A DNA stretch of 64,000 nt from Borreliella valaisiana VS116 (lineage in GTDB: Bacteria; Spirochaetota; Spirochaetia; Borreliales; Borreliaceae), in assembly GCF_000170955.2 (NCBI RefSeq), contig NZ_ABCY02000001.1, forward strand, positions 676,194 through 740,193, written 5' to 3'. This document shows, piece after piece, positions 19,910 through 29,169 of the stretch. Below the pieces are notes generated by a model. That model was not told where the DNA came from and did no database searches. It worked only from the letters and a program-made list of their open reading frames with translations. Position 1 is the first letter of the stretch; each line of letters opens with the position of its first letter. The position numbers were made by a program, and so were the translations under genes.

Positions 19910-20736
19910 CTATATATTTCTTTTAATCTTTCGTAAATACTTCTTACTTCATTATTTATTATTTTGGGAATTTTTACTATCAAAGTGACTTTAAGGTCCC
20001 TTTTTGAGCTGCTTCCAATTATAGGCATTCCTAGTTCTTTTAAGTTTAGAATTTCTCCATTTTTTGCATCCGAAGGAATTTTAAGCTTTATTTTTTTCCC
20101 CTCAATTGTTTCAAATAATTTTTCGCAACCCAGAGCTATTTCCCACGGATAAACTTCTATTGTTGTTTCTAAGGTTTTTCCATTCAGTTTAAATTTTTTA
20201 TAGTTTGATATAGTAAATTTGACTATTAAGCTCCCTTTTGTTCCAAAAATTGGATTAATAGGCCCTTTGTTGTTTATTTTTATTTTAGTTGTTTCTAATG
20301 TTCCTTTTGGTATTATTATCTCAAATTTTTTGTTGTTTATCAGTATTGTTTTTTTACCTCCCATATAAGCATCATAAAGTGAAATATTTACAGTTATTTC
20401 TTTGTCTGTTGTTTTTCTTGAAGATCCGCTAAAGATTTTAGAAAAAAAATCTAAATCTTCAAAATTGTTAAATCTTGAGCTGTTAAATTCTCTTTCAAAA
20501 TGGTCATTGTTGCCATTAAAATTAGTGCTACCCGAGGCATCGTAATTTCTTTTTTTATCAGGAGAAGATAAAATTTCATAAGCTTCATTTATTTCTTTAA
20601 ACTTTTCTTCAGCTATTTTGTTTCCCTTGTTTTTGTCAGGGTGATATTTTATTGCCAATTTTTTGTAAGCTTTTTTAATTTCTTCGTTACTAGCATTTTT
20701 TTGTATTCCAAGTATATTGTAATAGTCTTTGGTCAT
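19906..20736 (-). CDS. DnaJ-like co-chaperone lacking the zinc finger (CbpA type)
   Basis: 276 residues. An N-terminal J domain (about 1-68) has the invariant HPD in KYHPDKNKG, which stimulates DnaK ATPase. A Gly/Asn/Phe-rich linker (about 70-105) follows, then a C-terminal peptide-binding domain ([29 protein letters not shown]). The CxxCxGxG repeats of DnaJ are absent, so it is a type II/CbpA-like protein. GGAGGA precedes the ATG at 20736. It overlaps tail-to-tail with the upstream-listed unknown gene by four bases. Confidence 0.88.
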   Translation of the reverse strand: MTKDYYNILGIQKNASNEEIKKAYKKLAIKYHPDKNKGNKIAEEKFKEINEAYEILSSPDKKRNYDASGSTNFNGNNDHFEREFNSSRFNNFEDLDFFSKIFSGSSRKTTDKEITVNISLYDAYMGGKKTILINNKKFEIIIPKGTLETTKIKINNKGPINPIFGTKGSLIVKFTISNYKKFKLNGKTLETTIEVYPWEIALGCEKLFETIEGKKIKLKIPSDAKNGEILNLKELGMPIIGSSSKRDLKVTLIVKIPKIINNEVRSIYERLKEIYS

Positions 20737-20833
20737 TAAAAAATATCCTCCAAATCCCCTTTATTTATTATATATTTTAATATTTGTACTTTATATATGT
20801 TATAATTAAACTTAAATTTTTAAAAGACCAATT

Positions 20834-21964
20834 ATGAGAGTAGATCTTTTGTCTCTTATCGAGCTAAGTCTTTATATTAATATTTCATTTTGTTGTAAAG
20901 ATTTTAGCATTTTTAATAGAATTTTAGATAAATTAAAATATCATTTAATCTTGTTAGGTCATCCAATTATAAAAACACTTTACATTAAGCATGTAGATTT
21001 TTGTTTATGTGGGCAGGATAATTTAAAATTTATTTTCACTTCTTTGTCTAAATATATTAATTTGGCGTTATTAGAAGAATTTACTTTGGAAATTATTCCA
21101 GGTTACGTTGATTTTGAAAAGTTCAAACTTTTGGATGAATTTTTTGTTACTAGAATTAATCTTGGTGTTCAAAGTTTTTCTTTAAAATTTAGAAAGATTA
21201 TAGGTATTCCTGAGATTCCTTATGAAAAAATGAATATTTTAATTAACAACATTAGAAAGTTCCCTTTTGATTTGAATATTGATATGACTATTAATATGCC
21301 TTTGCAAAAAAAATCTCATCTTAAGTACGATTTGAAAGAATTGCTCTCATATATGCCTGAGCATATTTGTTTTAGTGATTTTATATGTGAAAAGGAAGGC
21401 CTTACTTTAAGAGATTTTGATAATGGTATTGATTCAGAAAAGCTATGGTTTTGTGCCCTAGAGTGTTTAGAATCCAATGGTTACATTAATTATGAAATTA
21501 CTAATTTTGCGTTAAAGGGTCATGAGAGTAAGCATAATAAGCTAAATTGGGAGTTAAAACCGTATTTAGGATTAGGATTGCACGCTGTAAGTTTGCTTTT
21601 CTGTAGTGACAATAATAATATAAGAGCTTTGATTAGAAAAGATAATGGTTTTGTTAAATCAAATAATTATTTAGTAACGTTTAAGTTGTTAGAGGATTTG
21701 GAGTTTTTTATTTATCATTTTATTCAAGGTCTTGGAACTATTCAAGGTGTTAACTTGCGGTCTCTTAGGCTTAGATTTGAGTATGATGAAAAACAATTTT
21801 TCCAGTTTATTAGTTATTGCTTGACTTTAAGTGGAAAATTTGTTTTTGATAATAATATTATGTTATTAAAAGGGCATGAAAGGTTTAAGTTAGATTTTTA
21901 TTTAGTAAAAATTATAAACTATTTTAATGATAATATTTTTAAAGTGAAGTTTAGGCTTCCTTGA
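20834..21964 (+). CDS. HemW/HemN-like protein with a lost radical-SAM cluster motif
   Basis: 376 residues that align in pattern with HemW (coproporphyrinogen-oxidase-like radical-SAM proteins). Retained segments are LYINISFC at the N-terminus, [20 protein letters not shown] in the middle and [16 protein letters not shown] near residue 218. The CxxxCxxC motif binding the 4Fe-4S cluster is broken: Cys20 remains, but the positions expected for the second and third Cys are Phe24 and Phe27. The GGGTPS SAM-binding motif is also missing (here HVDFCLCG). It is therefore unlikely to do radical chemistry. Borreliae lack haem synthesis, so an altered role or decay is plausible. It overlaps convergent rpiA by 14 nt. 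Confidence 0.82.
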   Translation: MRVDLLSLIELSLYINISFCCKDFSIFNRILDKLKYHLILLGHPIIKTLYIKHVDFCLCGQDNLKFIFTSLSKYINLALLEEFTLEIIPGYVDFEKFKLLDEFFVTRINLGVQSFSLKFRKIIGIPEIPYEKMNILINNIRKFPFDLNIDMTINMPLQKKSHLKYDLKELLSYMPEHICFSDFICEKEGLTLRDFDNGIDSEKLWFCALECLESNGYINYEITNFALKGHESKHNKLNWELKPYLGLGLHAVSLLFCSDNNNIRALIRKDNGFVKSNNYLVTFKLLEDLEFFIYHFIQGLGTIQGVNLRSLRLRFEYDEKQFFQFISYCLTLSGKFVFDNNIMLLKGHERFKLDFYLVKIINYFNDNIFKVKFRLP

Positions 21965-22637
21965 TTTGTTTGTTTTGGTAATAAACTATTTTTGTATTTT
22001 TATGGTTAAATATTCCAATCTCAAGTATACCTGGAAATAGTTTAAAGTATTTTTCTGTTCCTTCAGGATTTTCTACGTGCATTTTTACATCTAAAATATA
22101 ATTGTTGTTATCAGTTATAATGGGTCCTTTTTTTTCGTTACAAATTCTTAAGGTTGTATCTAAATTCATTTCTTCAAGTCTAGTCATAATAAATCCAACA
22201 GCACTTTGGGCAACTTCTATGGGAATAGGCATTTTTGTTCCCAATTTTTTTACAATTTTTGTTTCATCTGCTATTATTAGCAATGTTTCTGAATTGTAGG
22301 CTATTACTTTCTCCATTAGGTGTGCGCCCCCCATTCCTTTTATTAAACTTTTTTTTTCTAATAAAATTTCATCAGCTCCATCAATTGCAATGTCTAAATT
22401 TTTGTTAAGTTTTGAAAAATTTGATTCATAAGGAATTTGTTCTCTTGAGAGTAAATATTTTGTATCGCTACTTGTTGTATAGAATTTTAAATTTTTTAAA
22501 TTGCCCGATTTTAGCTTTTCGCTTAAATATTTTATTGCATAATAAATAGTTGTACCTGTTCCAATTCCAAGGTTCATATTGCTTTTGATATAGTGATCAA
22601 TTGCGTATTTTGCTACCAAAATTTTTTGATTTTCCAT
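21951..22637 (-). CDS. rpiA: Ribose-5-phosphate isomerase A
   Basis: 228 residues. Interconverts ribose-5-P and ribulose-5-P in the non-oxidative pentose phosphate pathway. Family motifs are GIGTGTT near the N-terminus, AIDGADEI and [11 protein letters not shown], which carry the phosphate-binding and catalytic residues. The frame is open to 22673, but AAGGA lies upstream of the ATG at 22637, so the protein begins [10 protein letters not shown]. The 3' end overlaps the HemW-like gene. It is divergent from gpmA. Confidence 0.94.
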   Translation of the reverse strand: MENQKILVAKYAIDHYIKSNMNLGIGTGTTIYYAIKYLSEKLKSGNLKNLKFYTTSSDTKYLLSREQIPYESNFSKLNKNLDIAIDGADEILLEKKSLIKGMGGAHLMEKVIAYNSETLLIIADETKIVKKLGTKMPIPIEVAQSAVGFIMTRLEEMNLDTTLRICNEKKGPIITDNNNYILDVKMHVENPEGTEKYFKLFPGILEIGIFNHKNTKIVYYQNKQIKEA

Positions 22638-22715
22638 AAATTTTTTCCTTGCTTGAGTGAATTTAAAGTTCAATGTATTTTAAAGTATATCATTATTTAA
22701 TTAATGGTTAAAATC

Positions 22716-22743
22716 TTGACTAGATTTTGTGCTAATTTATAAT
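22716..22743 (+). promoter_or_regulatory. Sigma-70 promoter of gpmA
   Basis: TTGACT (22716-22721) and TATAAT (22738-22743) are separated by 16 bp, which is 5/6 and 6/6 to consensus. Transcription should begin near 22750, giving a leader of about 35 nt with the taggag RBS just before the ATG. A strong promoter fits the high demand for a glycolytic enzyme. Confidence 0.75.
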
Positions 22744-22784
22744 TATTAGTATTAGTAAATAAAAATAATATGCTAGGAGATTTT

Positions 22785-23531
22785 ATGTATAAATTAGTTT
22801 TAGTGAGACATGGAGAGAGTGAGTGGAACAAAGAGAATCTTTTTACTGGTTGGACAGATGTTAAGCTTTCCGATAAAGGTATCGATGAGGCTGTCGAGGC
22901 AGGTTTGCTTCTCAAACAAGAAGGCTATTCTTTTGATATTGCTTTTAGTTCTTTATTGTCAAGGGCTAACGATACTTTAAATATTATTTTGCGAGAACTA
23001 GGTCAATCTTATATTAGTGTAAAAAAAACCTGGAGATTAAATGAAAGACACTATGGGGCTTTACAAGGTTTAAATAAGTCAGAAACAGCTGCAAAATATG
23101 GGGAAGATAAAGTTTTAATTTGGAGACGCAGTTATGATGTGCCCCCAATGTCTTTAGATGAGTCTGATGATCGTCACCCAATAAAAGATCCAAGATATAA
23201 ATATATTCCTAAAAGGGAACTTCCTTCAACAGAGTGTCTTAAAGATACTGTTGCAAGAGTTATTCCTTATTGGACTGATGAGATTGCAAAAGAAGTTCTT
23301 GAAGGTAAAAAGGTTATTGTTGCTGCTCATGGCAATTCTTTAAGAGCTCTTGTTAAATATCTTGATAATTTAAGCGAAGAAGATGTTTTAAAGCTTAATA
23401 TTCCAACAGGTATTCCTTTAGTTTACGAATTAGACGAAGATTTAAATCCTATTAAACACTACTATTTAGGTGATGAAAGTAAGATTAAAAGCGCAATGGA
23501 ATCTGTTGCTAGTCAAGGAAAGTTAAAATAA
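22785..23531 (+). CDS. gpmA: 2,3-bisphosphoglycerate-dependent phosphoglycerate mutase
   Basis: 248 residues, standard dPGM length. It interconverts 3- and 2-phosphoglycerate in glycolysis, the main energy route here. The catalytic histidine (His9) lies in [10 protein letters not shown], and the second His in [11 protein letters not shown]. The frame extends to 22770, but tagGAG at about 22774-22779 places the start at the ATG 22785 ([10 protein letters not shown]). It has its own near-consensus promoter and ends in a T-tract terminator. Confidence 0.96.
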   Translation: MYKLVLVRHGESEWNKENLFTGWTDVKLSDKGIDEAVEAGLLLKQEGYSFDIAFSSLLSRANDTLNIILRELGQSYISVKKTWRLNERHYGALQGLNKSETAAKYGEDKVLIWRRSYDVPPMSLDESDDRHPIKDPRYKYIPKRELPSTECLKDTVARVIPYWTDEIAKEVLEGKKVIVAAHGNSLRALVKYLDNLSEEDVLKLNIPTGIPLVYELDEDLNPIKHYYLGDESKIKSAMESVASQGKLK

Positions 23532-23567
23532 TTGGGCTATTGGTATTAAAGTATTAATAAGTCATAT

Positions 23568-23598
23568 TAAGTCATATAATTATGGCTTATTTTTTTTT
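23568..23598 (+). terminator. Rho-independent terminator of gpmA
   Basis: taagtcat (23568-23575) pairs with atggctta (23582-23589), one G-T pair included, around a six-base loop. Nine Ts follow (23590-23598). A second copy of the left arm (aataagtcat, 23556-23565) could pair with the same right arm for an alternative 10-bp stem. It sits between convergent gpmA and lysS. Confidence 0.8.
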
Positions 23599-23611
23599 AT
23601 CATTTTGAAGT

Positions 23612-25177
23612 TTAAATATATTTACTTGTAATCTTTTCAAAACGGTCAATACCAATTATTTTGATAAATCCGGCTAATTTGGGACCTTTTTCTTTGTCGA
23701 TTAAAATTTTATAAATTTGTTTAAAAAACAAAGCGGGTTCTATATTATTTTCTCTTGCAGTTTTATATATTTCGTTTTGAATGTCTTGTTCTGTGGCAAC
23801 TTCAAAATTTTTCTTTAAAAAATTCAAAAGTTCATTAATTGCTTTTTTGTTATTTTCTTTTAGGATTTCTATATTATCAAATTTAGATCTTAATGAAAAT
23901 TTGAAATCTTCGGGTGCAAAATCTCTTACCCAATTAATTGCACATTTGATTTTATTGATTAGTTTGTCTTTTTGATCGTCTTGAACGTTTTTCAAGTAAT
24001 TTAGAATTTTATTTATATTATTTTCAAATATTTGACATATTACACTTAAATGTCTAAATCCGATTTGATAAGGGATGCTTTTGCTTGGCATGTATGGTTG
24101 AGATAACTCATAAATTCTTTTAAACGATCTTTTTTTTTCTTCTTTTATATCTTCTACTCCGTAATAGATTCTTTCAAACTTGTCGTAATCTTCGTATATT
24201 TTGATTACGTCAAGATCAAATGAGATTGAAAATTCGGTATTTGGTTTTGTAGAAGCAAATAAAAATCTTGTGACCTCAGGTGTGTAGACTTCAAGAACAT
24301 CTTTAAGCGATATGACATCTCCTGATGAGGAGGATATTTTTCCACCACGTCCTTTTATTGAAATAAAGTCATATTGAAATGTTACAGGAGGATTTCCTTG
24401 AAAAATTTTTACAATATTTTTAGATGTATCAAAACTACCGCCGCTGCTGTGGTGGTCTTTTCCCGCAGGTTCAAAGTCAACATTTTCATATTTCCATCTC
24501 ATAGGCCAATCTATTCTCCAGAGAAGCTTAATGGCCCATGTAGTTCTTATATCTAGAGATTCTCGATTTCCACATTCGCATGAGTATTCAACAGAGTAAT
24601 GATTGTCGTAATTATTTACAGTTGTTGTATCTCTGTTGCATTTTGTACAAAATATACTGATTGGATACCAATTATCTTCAAGCTTTGAAGTTCTATATTC
24701 GTTTAATGCATCAGACAGTTCTTTTTTGTGATTAAGTGCAAACTTTATTTGGCTTGCATAGATACTATTGGTATATTGTTTACTTTGGTCAATGAATTCA
24801 GGATTGATTCCTACAGTAGGTAGATATTTTTCAAATTCAATTTCATTAGCTCTCGCGTAACTTGTTTTGTGGCTTCTTGTGTCAGGGACTCTTGTTATTG
24901 CTTGTCTTAAATAAGTCGTAAGAAGTTCTTGTTCTGGCATATTTTTGGGAACTTTTCGAAATACATCATAATTATCCCACGAATAAATAAACCTTACCTT
25001 TTCTCCAGAGTCTTTCAAAGCTCTTGCTACAAGGTCTACTGAAATAACTTCTCTGAAATTTCCAATGTGCACGGTTCCAGATGGAGTAATTCCTGATGCC
25101 ACTGTGTATAAGTCTTTTGGACCTTTTTCTTTTTTTATTTTTTCTGCGTAAAAATCTGCCCAATGCGCCGTCTTCAC
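23612..25177 (-). CDS. lysS: Class I lysyl-tRNA synthetase (archaeal type)
   Basis: 521 residues. Charges tRNA-Lys. It has the class I Rossmann signatures: HIGH-like VHIGN (36-40) and a KMSKS-like KISSSS near residue 280. It has none of the class II motifs of the usual bacterial LysRS. Two CxxC pairs (CTKC and CECG, around residues 178-202) suggest a zinc site. Class I LysRS is typical of archaea and a few bacteria including spirochaetes, probably by ancient transfer. The start is GTG at 25177 with AGGA seven bases ahead. Confidence 0.95.
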   Translation of the reverse strand: MKTAHWADFYAEKIKKEKGPKDLYTVASGITPSGTVHIGNFREVISVDLVARALKDSGEKVRFIYSWDNYDVFRKVPKNMPEQELLTTYLRQAITRVPDTRSHKTSYARANEIEFEKYLPTVGINPEFIDQSKQYTNSIYASQIKFALNHKKELSDALNEYRTSKLEDNWYPISIFCTKCNRDTTTVNNYDNHYSVEYSCECGNRESLDIRTTWAIKLLWRIDWPMRWKYENVDFEPAGKDHHSSGGSFDTSKNIVKIFQGNPPVTFQYDFISIKGRGGKISSSSGDVISLKDVLEVYTPEVTRFLFASTKPNTEFSISFDLDVIKIYEDYDKFERIYYGVEDIKEEKKRSFKRIYELSQPYMPSKSIPYQIGFRHLSVICQIFENNINKILNYLKNVQDDQKDKLINKIKCAINWVRDFAPEDFKFSLRSKFDNIEILKENNKKAINELLNFLKKNFEVATEQDIQNEIYKTARENNIEPALFFKQIYKILIDKEKGPKLAGFIKIIGIDRFEKITSKYI

Positions 25178-25249
25178 ATTTTATTCCTAGCTTAAATTTT
25201 AGCATTTTATTTTTAAAGTTTCAACAATTTAGAAAATTGTAGTTAAATA

Positions 25250-26122
25250 TTAATTTATAAGTCTTTTTATTAGTTTATCTTCTTTGTTCCAATTTTTTTT
25301 TAGCTTTACCTGGAGAAATAGATTGCATTTTGTTTCAAAAATTTTTGCAATCGTTTTTCTTGCTTTTTCTCCTATTGATTTTATTTCTTTGCCGTTTTTT
25401 CCTACAATTATTCCTTTTTGACTTTCATTTGCTACAAAAATATTTGCCCTGATAAAAAGACTTCTTTTTTTGTTTTCTAATGTATCAATATCTACATACA
25501 AAGAATAGGGAAGTTCTTCTTTTAGGTTTTCAATAGCCTTTTCCCTTATTATTTCACTAATTCTAAAATTTATTTTTTGATCCGTATAGTATTCTTGTGG
25601 ATAGTAAAGTGGGCCTTCTGAAAAATTTTCATAAATTTTATTTTTTAATTCTTCTGTATTTATTTTTTTTTCAGCAGATATTTTAATTATATTGTTGTCT
25701 TCTATTTCTTTTTCTTTTAGAAATTGTGTTATTTCTTTTATTTTTGTATTTTTAAGATCTACTTTATTAAGTAATACTAAAAATTTAATTTTAGAGTTTT
25801 TTATTATTTCTAGCATTTTATTTTCTTCTTCTCCAGGTTTGTCTTGAATGTCTATTATGTATAAAATAAGTTCAACTTCTCCTATTGAAGAGTGTATGTT
25901 TTTCATCATTGCAATATTAAACTTTTTTTTGCTCAGATGAAATCCTGGTGTGTCTATAAAAATAATTTGTCCTCTCCCATCTGTAAAGATTCCTTTTATG
26001 TTATTTCTAGTTGTTTGTGGAATAGGGGATATGATTGATATTTTATGTCCGCATATTGAATTTAAAAGGGTAGATTTTCCAGTTGATGGTCTACCAAGTA
26101 TTGCTGCAAATCCTGATTTCAT
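25250..26122 (-). CDS. era: GTPase Era, 16S rRNA maturation
   Basis: 290 residues. N-terminal GTPase domain with G1 GRPSTGKST (10-18; usually GRPNVGKST), G3 DTPG (57-60) and G4 NKVD near 118. A C-terminal KH domain follows, with [12 protein letters not shown] near 240, which binds the 3' end of 16S rRNA during 30S assembly. AAGGA precedes the ATG at 26122. It lies 72 nt upstream of lysS on the same strand and is divergent from the zinc-ribbon gene across a strongly palindromic intergenic region. Confidence 0.95.
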   Translation of the reverse strand: MKSGFAAILGRPSTGKSTLLNSICGHKISIISPIPQTTRNNIKGIFTDGRGQIIFIDTPGFHLSKKKFNIAMMKNIHSSIGEVELILYIIDIQDKPGEEENKMLEIIKNSKIKFLVLLNKVDLKNTKIKEITQFLKEKEIEDNNIIKISAEKKINTEELKNKIYENFSEGPLYYPQEYYTDQKINFRISEIIREKAIENLKEELPYSLYVDIDTLENKKRSLFIRANIFVANESQKGIIVGKNGKEIKSIGEKARKTIAKIFETKCNLFLQVKLKKNWNKEDKLIKRLIN

Positions 26123-26136
26123 GTTTTAGTATTCCT

Positions 26137-26165
26137 TAAAATATGTAATATTAATACATATTTTA
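26137..26165. repeat. 11-bp inverted repeat upstream of era
   Basis: taaaatatgta (26137-26147) is the exact reverse complement of 26155-26165, with seven bases between. It lies 15 nt upstream of the era start codon, next to the larger palindrome at 26165-26213. It may be an operator or a leader hairpin in the era mRNA. Confidence 0.5.
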
Positions 26166-26213
26166 TTATAATTAATTATATAGTATTTTAGATACTTTAT
26201 AATTAATTATAAT
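26165..26213. promoter_or_regulatory. 22-bp palindrome with divergent -10 boxes between era and the zinc-ribbon gene
   Basis: Bases 26165-26186 pair with 26192-26213 over 22 positions with one mismatch, leaving a five-base loop. Each arm contains the self-complementary 14-mer tataattaattata (26167-26180 and 26198-26211), spaced 31 bp apart, about three helical turns. TATAAT hexamers occur on both strands, so the element probably overlaps both divergent promoters. It could bind a dimeric regulator cooperatively or extrude as a cruciform. Confidence 0.6.
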
Positions 26214-26228
26214 TTGAGGAATTTTCGT

Positions 26229-26585
26229 TTGGCAAAGGTAAATTTTGAAGTTTTTTGCGAACAATGTGGTGAAAAAGTTGGACTTAATAGGTCTATTTGT
26301 CCTAACTGTGCTGCTAAGCTTGGTGATATCGAATGTCCAAATTGTCGGCATGTAGGCCCAGTTTCTGCTTTTGGAGAGGGTTGCCCCAATTGTCACTACA
26401 GTCCTTTTCAGGAACTAAAAGAAAAGCCCTTTAAAAGAAAAGAAAGAATAAGGATGGTAAGTGGTGGAGTAGTTTCTAGAGTCTTTGTAAGACTTTTCCA
26501 TTTTGGAATTAATGTTAATATTTTGCTGTATTTATTTTCAAGTTTTTTATTTGTTATACTTTTTCTTTATATTGTTTATGGCTAA
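26229..26585 (+). CDS. Small zinc-ribbon membrane protein of unknown function
   Basis: 118 residues. The N-terminal half holds four CxxC pairs (CEQC, CPNC, CPNC, CPNC), that is two zinc ribbons of the double-zinc-ribbon type. A basic stretch (KEKPFKRKERIR) follows, then one hydrophobic helix at the C-terminus (about 92-117). It is probably a tail-anchored protein with cytosolic zinc ribbons. The frame extends to 26214, but TGAGGA at 26215-26220 supports TTG at 26229. No specific function is known to me. Orthologue of BB_0661 by position. Confidence 0.78.
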   Translation: MAKVNFEVFCEQCGEKVGLNRSICPNCAAKLGDIECPNCRHVGPVSAFGEGCPNCHYSPFQELKEKPFKRKERIRMVSGGVVSRVFVRLFHFGINVNILLYLFSSFLFVILFLYIVYG

Positions 26586-26594
26586 AGGCTTTGT

Positions 26595-27005
26595 ATGGGT
26601 ATTACAGTTTTTTATTTATTTTCTATTTTTACATCTTTTGTTATGGGTTCTAGCATGGAGTCCGTTAAAGACAATGTTCTAAAAAGTACTATTTTTTATT
26701 ATGATGTTGAAGAAGTTGAATTTCCTTATGCTAAGAAACAGACTTTGCAATTTATTGCTAAAACTCATTTAAAATATGCTGTTTTTAATTTTGACAAAAA
26801 TAAAATGTTTTCATACACTTTTGTTTTTGATAAAAAATTAATATCCCAGTATTCAATTTTTATTGAGGTAAAGAAAAAGTTTGGCGAAGCTACACTGGTG
26901 ACGCCTTTAAATTATTTATGGGATCTTGGTGAGTGTGTTATTGTTTTGAATAAAAATATTTTAAGAATGACTTTAAAATCTTATATTGTAAATTATAATA
27001 AATGA
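26595..27005 (+). CDS. Exported protein of unknown function (136 aa)
   Basis: I do not recognise a family. The N-terminus (about 1-18, FYLFSIFTSFVMG) looks like a signal peptide or membrane anchor, and the rest is a small mixed alpha/beta domain (FAYAKK-like basic segments, YSIFIEVKKKFGEATLV). It starts nine bases after the zinc-ribbon gene and is followed after 19 nt by a DUF192 gene, so the three form one transcription unit. Confidence 0.72.
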   Translation: MGITVFYLFSIFTSFVMGSSMESVKDNVLKSTIFYYDVEEVEFPYAKKQTLQFIAKTHLKYAVFNFDKNKMFSYTFVFDKKLISQYSIFIEVKKKFGEATLVTPLNYLWDLGECVIVLNKNILRMTLKSYIVNYNK

Positions 27006-27024
27006 TTTTTAATAAGGTTGATAA

Positions 27025-27474
27025 TTGGAGAAAATTTTAAAACGGTTTTTATGTTTATTTTTGTTGATGCCTTTTTTATCTTTTGCTGATCATTTTTATG
27101 ATAAAGAAATTGTGATAAATGGCGTTAAGTTTTTTGTAAAAATAGCATCTAATGAATTTGATAGAGCAAAAGGATATATGGATACTGAAAAAGTTGAATA
27201 TGGAAAAGGAATGCTTTTTATTTTTAAAAAAGAGCAACATTTATCTTTTTGGATGGAGAATACACCTTTGATGCTTGAAATAGCTTATATTGATTCAAGT
27301 GGAATTATTAAAGAGGTTTATGATTTAGAACCATACTCTAGGGTAAACGTTAATTCTCTTTATAAAGCAAAGTATGCTCTTGAGCTTCCAAGAGGCTCAT
27401 TTTCTAAATTTAAAATAAAAATAGGTGATAAGGTACATTTTTGCTTTGCCATTAATTCTTTATTAGTAGAATAA
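27025..27474 (+). CDS. Exported DUF192 protein
   Basis: 149 residues. A signal peptide (about 1-21, ending SFA) precedes a DUF192 domain. Its hallmarks are RAKGYMDTEKVEYGKGMLF, FWMENTPLMLEIAYID and YALELPRGSF. The family is a small periplasmic or outer-envelope beta domain of unknown role. The start is TTG at 27025 with AAGG (27014-27017) seven bases upstream. It is the last gene of a three-gene unit and faces a convergent lipoprotein gene seven bases away. Confidence 0.82.
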   Translation: MEKILKRFLCLFLLMPFLSFADHFYDKEIVINGVKFFVKIASNEFDRAKGYMDTEKVEYGKGMLFIFKKEQHLSFWMENTPLMLEIAYIDSSGIIKEVYDLEPYSRVNVNSLYKAKYALELPRGSFSKFKIKIGDKVHFCFAINSLLVE

Positions 27475-27480
27475 TTTTGA

Positions 27481-28167
27481 TTATTGGGCTTTAATTTCTT
27501 GAAGTTCTTCTTCGATTTGATCCTCTTTAAGTTCATTTTTGTTATATTCTTTTGTTGTATTTATTTTTTCTTGCTTTAAATCCTGTTCACTTGATGTATT
27601 ATTTGCATTGTTATTTACTTCATTATTATCAATGTTTTCGTTGTTGGTTGTTATTATTTTTTTGAAAATAGTTATTGTTGAGGCGATTTCGTCAATTGCA
27701 TCAAGCAAAAGTGTTTCACTTGCAAATTCTTCTGCTTTTACAATATATACCAAAGAATTAATTCCTCTTTCTGCGTTATGAATAATCTCCCATGATCCAA
27801 GTACTCTGTTATTGTAGCTGTCACTCATAAGGGATTCAGATATTTCTTTAATTTTTTGTGTGTTTACATCAAATACTTTGACAATTCCAAATATTTCTCT
27901 TATTTTTGAATTTTTATATGAGTTGAGTCTTGATCTAATGATTACTTCTTCTCGTTCATTATTGTTTATGTCTTTAAATGCTACAAAGTCATTCTCTGAG
28001 TCTATTTTATATTCAATTTTGTTTTTATCTAAAAATTTTTTAATTCTCTTGTCATACTGTATATTCTTATGGTTGCAAGAAATGAGTGCAAAAATGATAA
28101 TAATCATGCTATGAAATAATGCATTAATATTTATTATTCTTGGAATTAACATTGTATTATTTGACAT
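27481..28167 (-). CDS. Predicted lipoprotein of unknown function
   Basis: About 228 residues from the ATG at 28167. An N-terminal hydrophobic stretch ends in FALISC, a plausible spirochaetal lipobox, so the mature protein would begin at Cys near residue 31. The mature part contains a small domain (FLDKNKIEYKIDSENDFVAF, EVIIRSRLN) and an acidic, Asn/Glu-rich tail. The frame is open to 28221, but a TATAAT ends seven bases before 28167 and there is no RBS, so the mRNA may be leaderless. No family recognised. Orthologue of BB_0664 by position. Confidence 0.72.
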   Translation of the reverse strand: MSNNTMLIPRIININALFHSMIIIIFALISCNHKNIQYDKRIKKFLDKNKIEYKIDSENDFVAFKDINNNEREEVIIRSRLNSYKNSKIREIFGIVKVFDVNTQKIKEISESLMSDSYNNRVLGSWEIIHNAERGINSLVYIVKAEEFASETLLLDAIDEIASTITIFKKIITTNNENIDNNEVNNNANNTSSEQDLKQEKINTTKEYNKNELKEDQIEEELQEIKAQ

Positions 28168-28173
28168 ATGATT

Positions 28174-28179
28174 ATTATA
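28174..28179 (-). promoter_or_regulatory. -10 box directly before the lipoprotein start codon
   Basis: TATAAT on the minus strand (28179-28174) is followed after six bases by the ATG at 28167. Any transcript from this box would have essentially no 5' leader. The -35 (ttttaa, 28202-28197, 17-bp spacer) is weak. Confidence 0.4.
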
Positions 28180-28209
28180 ATTTAATTGTGAGGATTTTAA
28201 AAGTAATTT

Positions 28210-29169
28210 ATGCGTCTTCAAGGTAGCGACTATTCATATACTGTTATTCAATCTAAGAATAATTATTCACAAAAATCTTCTTTTGGGATTTCTTTTGTAA
28301 TATTAAGCAGAGGAACAAAAATTTTTAGAGAAGATTTATTTGAATTTTTATCAAATTTTGACTTTATAAGAGAAATAATTTCAATTGAAAAACAGAGTAA
28401 TAGAAGTTCTTTACAGTTTATTTCAGAAAGTTATGGTAAGTTAAAATTTATTTTACTTTCTGATGATTTGAATTCTGGAGAAAAGGTTAATTTGGCAATG
28501 AAAGAATCCAGCTGTGATTTTGTTTTTGTCTTGCAAAGTGATATGTACTTGTTAAATCCTTTTTGGATTCCAAATATATTTGATGAAATAGTAAAAAAAA
28601 ATGTTCTTCTTGTTGGGGGGGAGTTTTTCGATAAAGAAGAGGAAATGATACCTTCAATTTTTCTTCCCAGCATAGATAAACAGCAAAAGTTTAAGGTGAT
28701 TTTAGTAAATTCTGAGAAAGACTATGAAAAAACCTTGATTACCATGGATTATTGTGGACTTTATTCTAAAGAGAAGTTTTTACAGCTAGGAGGTTTTGAC
28801 GGAAGGATTCAAAATGAATATTTTCAAAGAATAGATTTTGGACTAAGAGCTGTTTATTTCGGGGAACATATCTATATTTATAGAAAGTTAAGAATTCAGT
28901 ATACTGCATCAAATTCACCAGAAAATTTAACCAAAAATAAAAGTTTTTTGATTTTTTTGCTCAAGAACTATGTTCCAATTTTTGTTGGAAATGGCGTTGT
29001 TTTTTCTTTTTTGAGGTTTTGTAAAATTTGTTTAAAATACAAAATTAATCCTTTTCTCTTTCAAAAAGAATTTAAGGAAATAAAAGGTGAGATTGCTAAA
29101 AATAGCTTAAGATTCAAAGGAGACTTAAAGAGTGCCATTGAGCTTTGGGAAAACAATATTATTGATTAA
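28210..29169 (+). CDS. Glycosyltransferase family 2-like protein
   Basis: 319 residues with a GT-A (family 2-like) pattern: ISFVILSRG strand, acidic VLQSDMYLLNPFW segment in the DxD position, and a late LGGFDGRIQNEYFQRIDFGLR corresponding to the GGFDE..ED.dl region. It could add sugar to an envelope polymer. The acceptor and donor are unknown. No signal peptide. ATG 28210 has only a distant AGGA (28191-28194), so the start is uncertain. The next gene, an amidase, begins within its last 38 bases. Confidence 0.75.
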   Translation: MRLQGSDYSYTVIQSKNNYSQKSSFGISFVILSRGTKIFREDLFEFLSNFDFIREIISIEKQSNRSSLQFISESYGKLKFILLSDDLNSGEKVNLAMKESSCDFVFVLQSDMYLLNPFWIPNIFDEIVKKNVLLVGGEFFDKEEEMIPSIFLPSIDKQQKFKVILVNSEKDYEKTLITMDYCGLYSKEKFLQLGGFDGRIQNEYFQRIDFGLRAVYFGEHIYIYRKLRIQYTASNSPENLTKNKSFLIFLLKNYVPIFVGNGVVFSFLRFCKICLKYKINPFLFQKEFKEIKGEIAKNSLRFKGDLKSAIELWENNIID

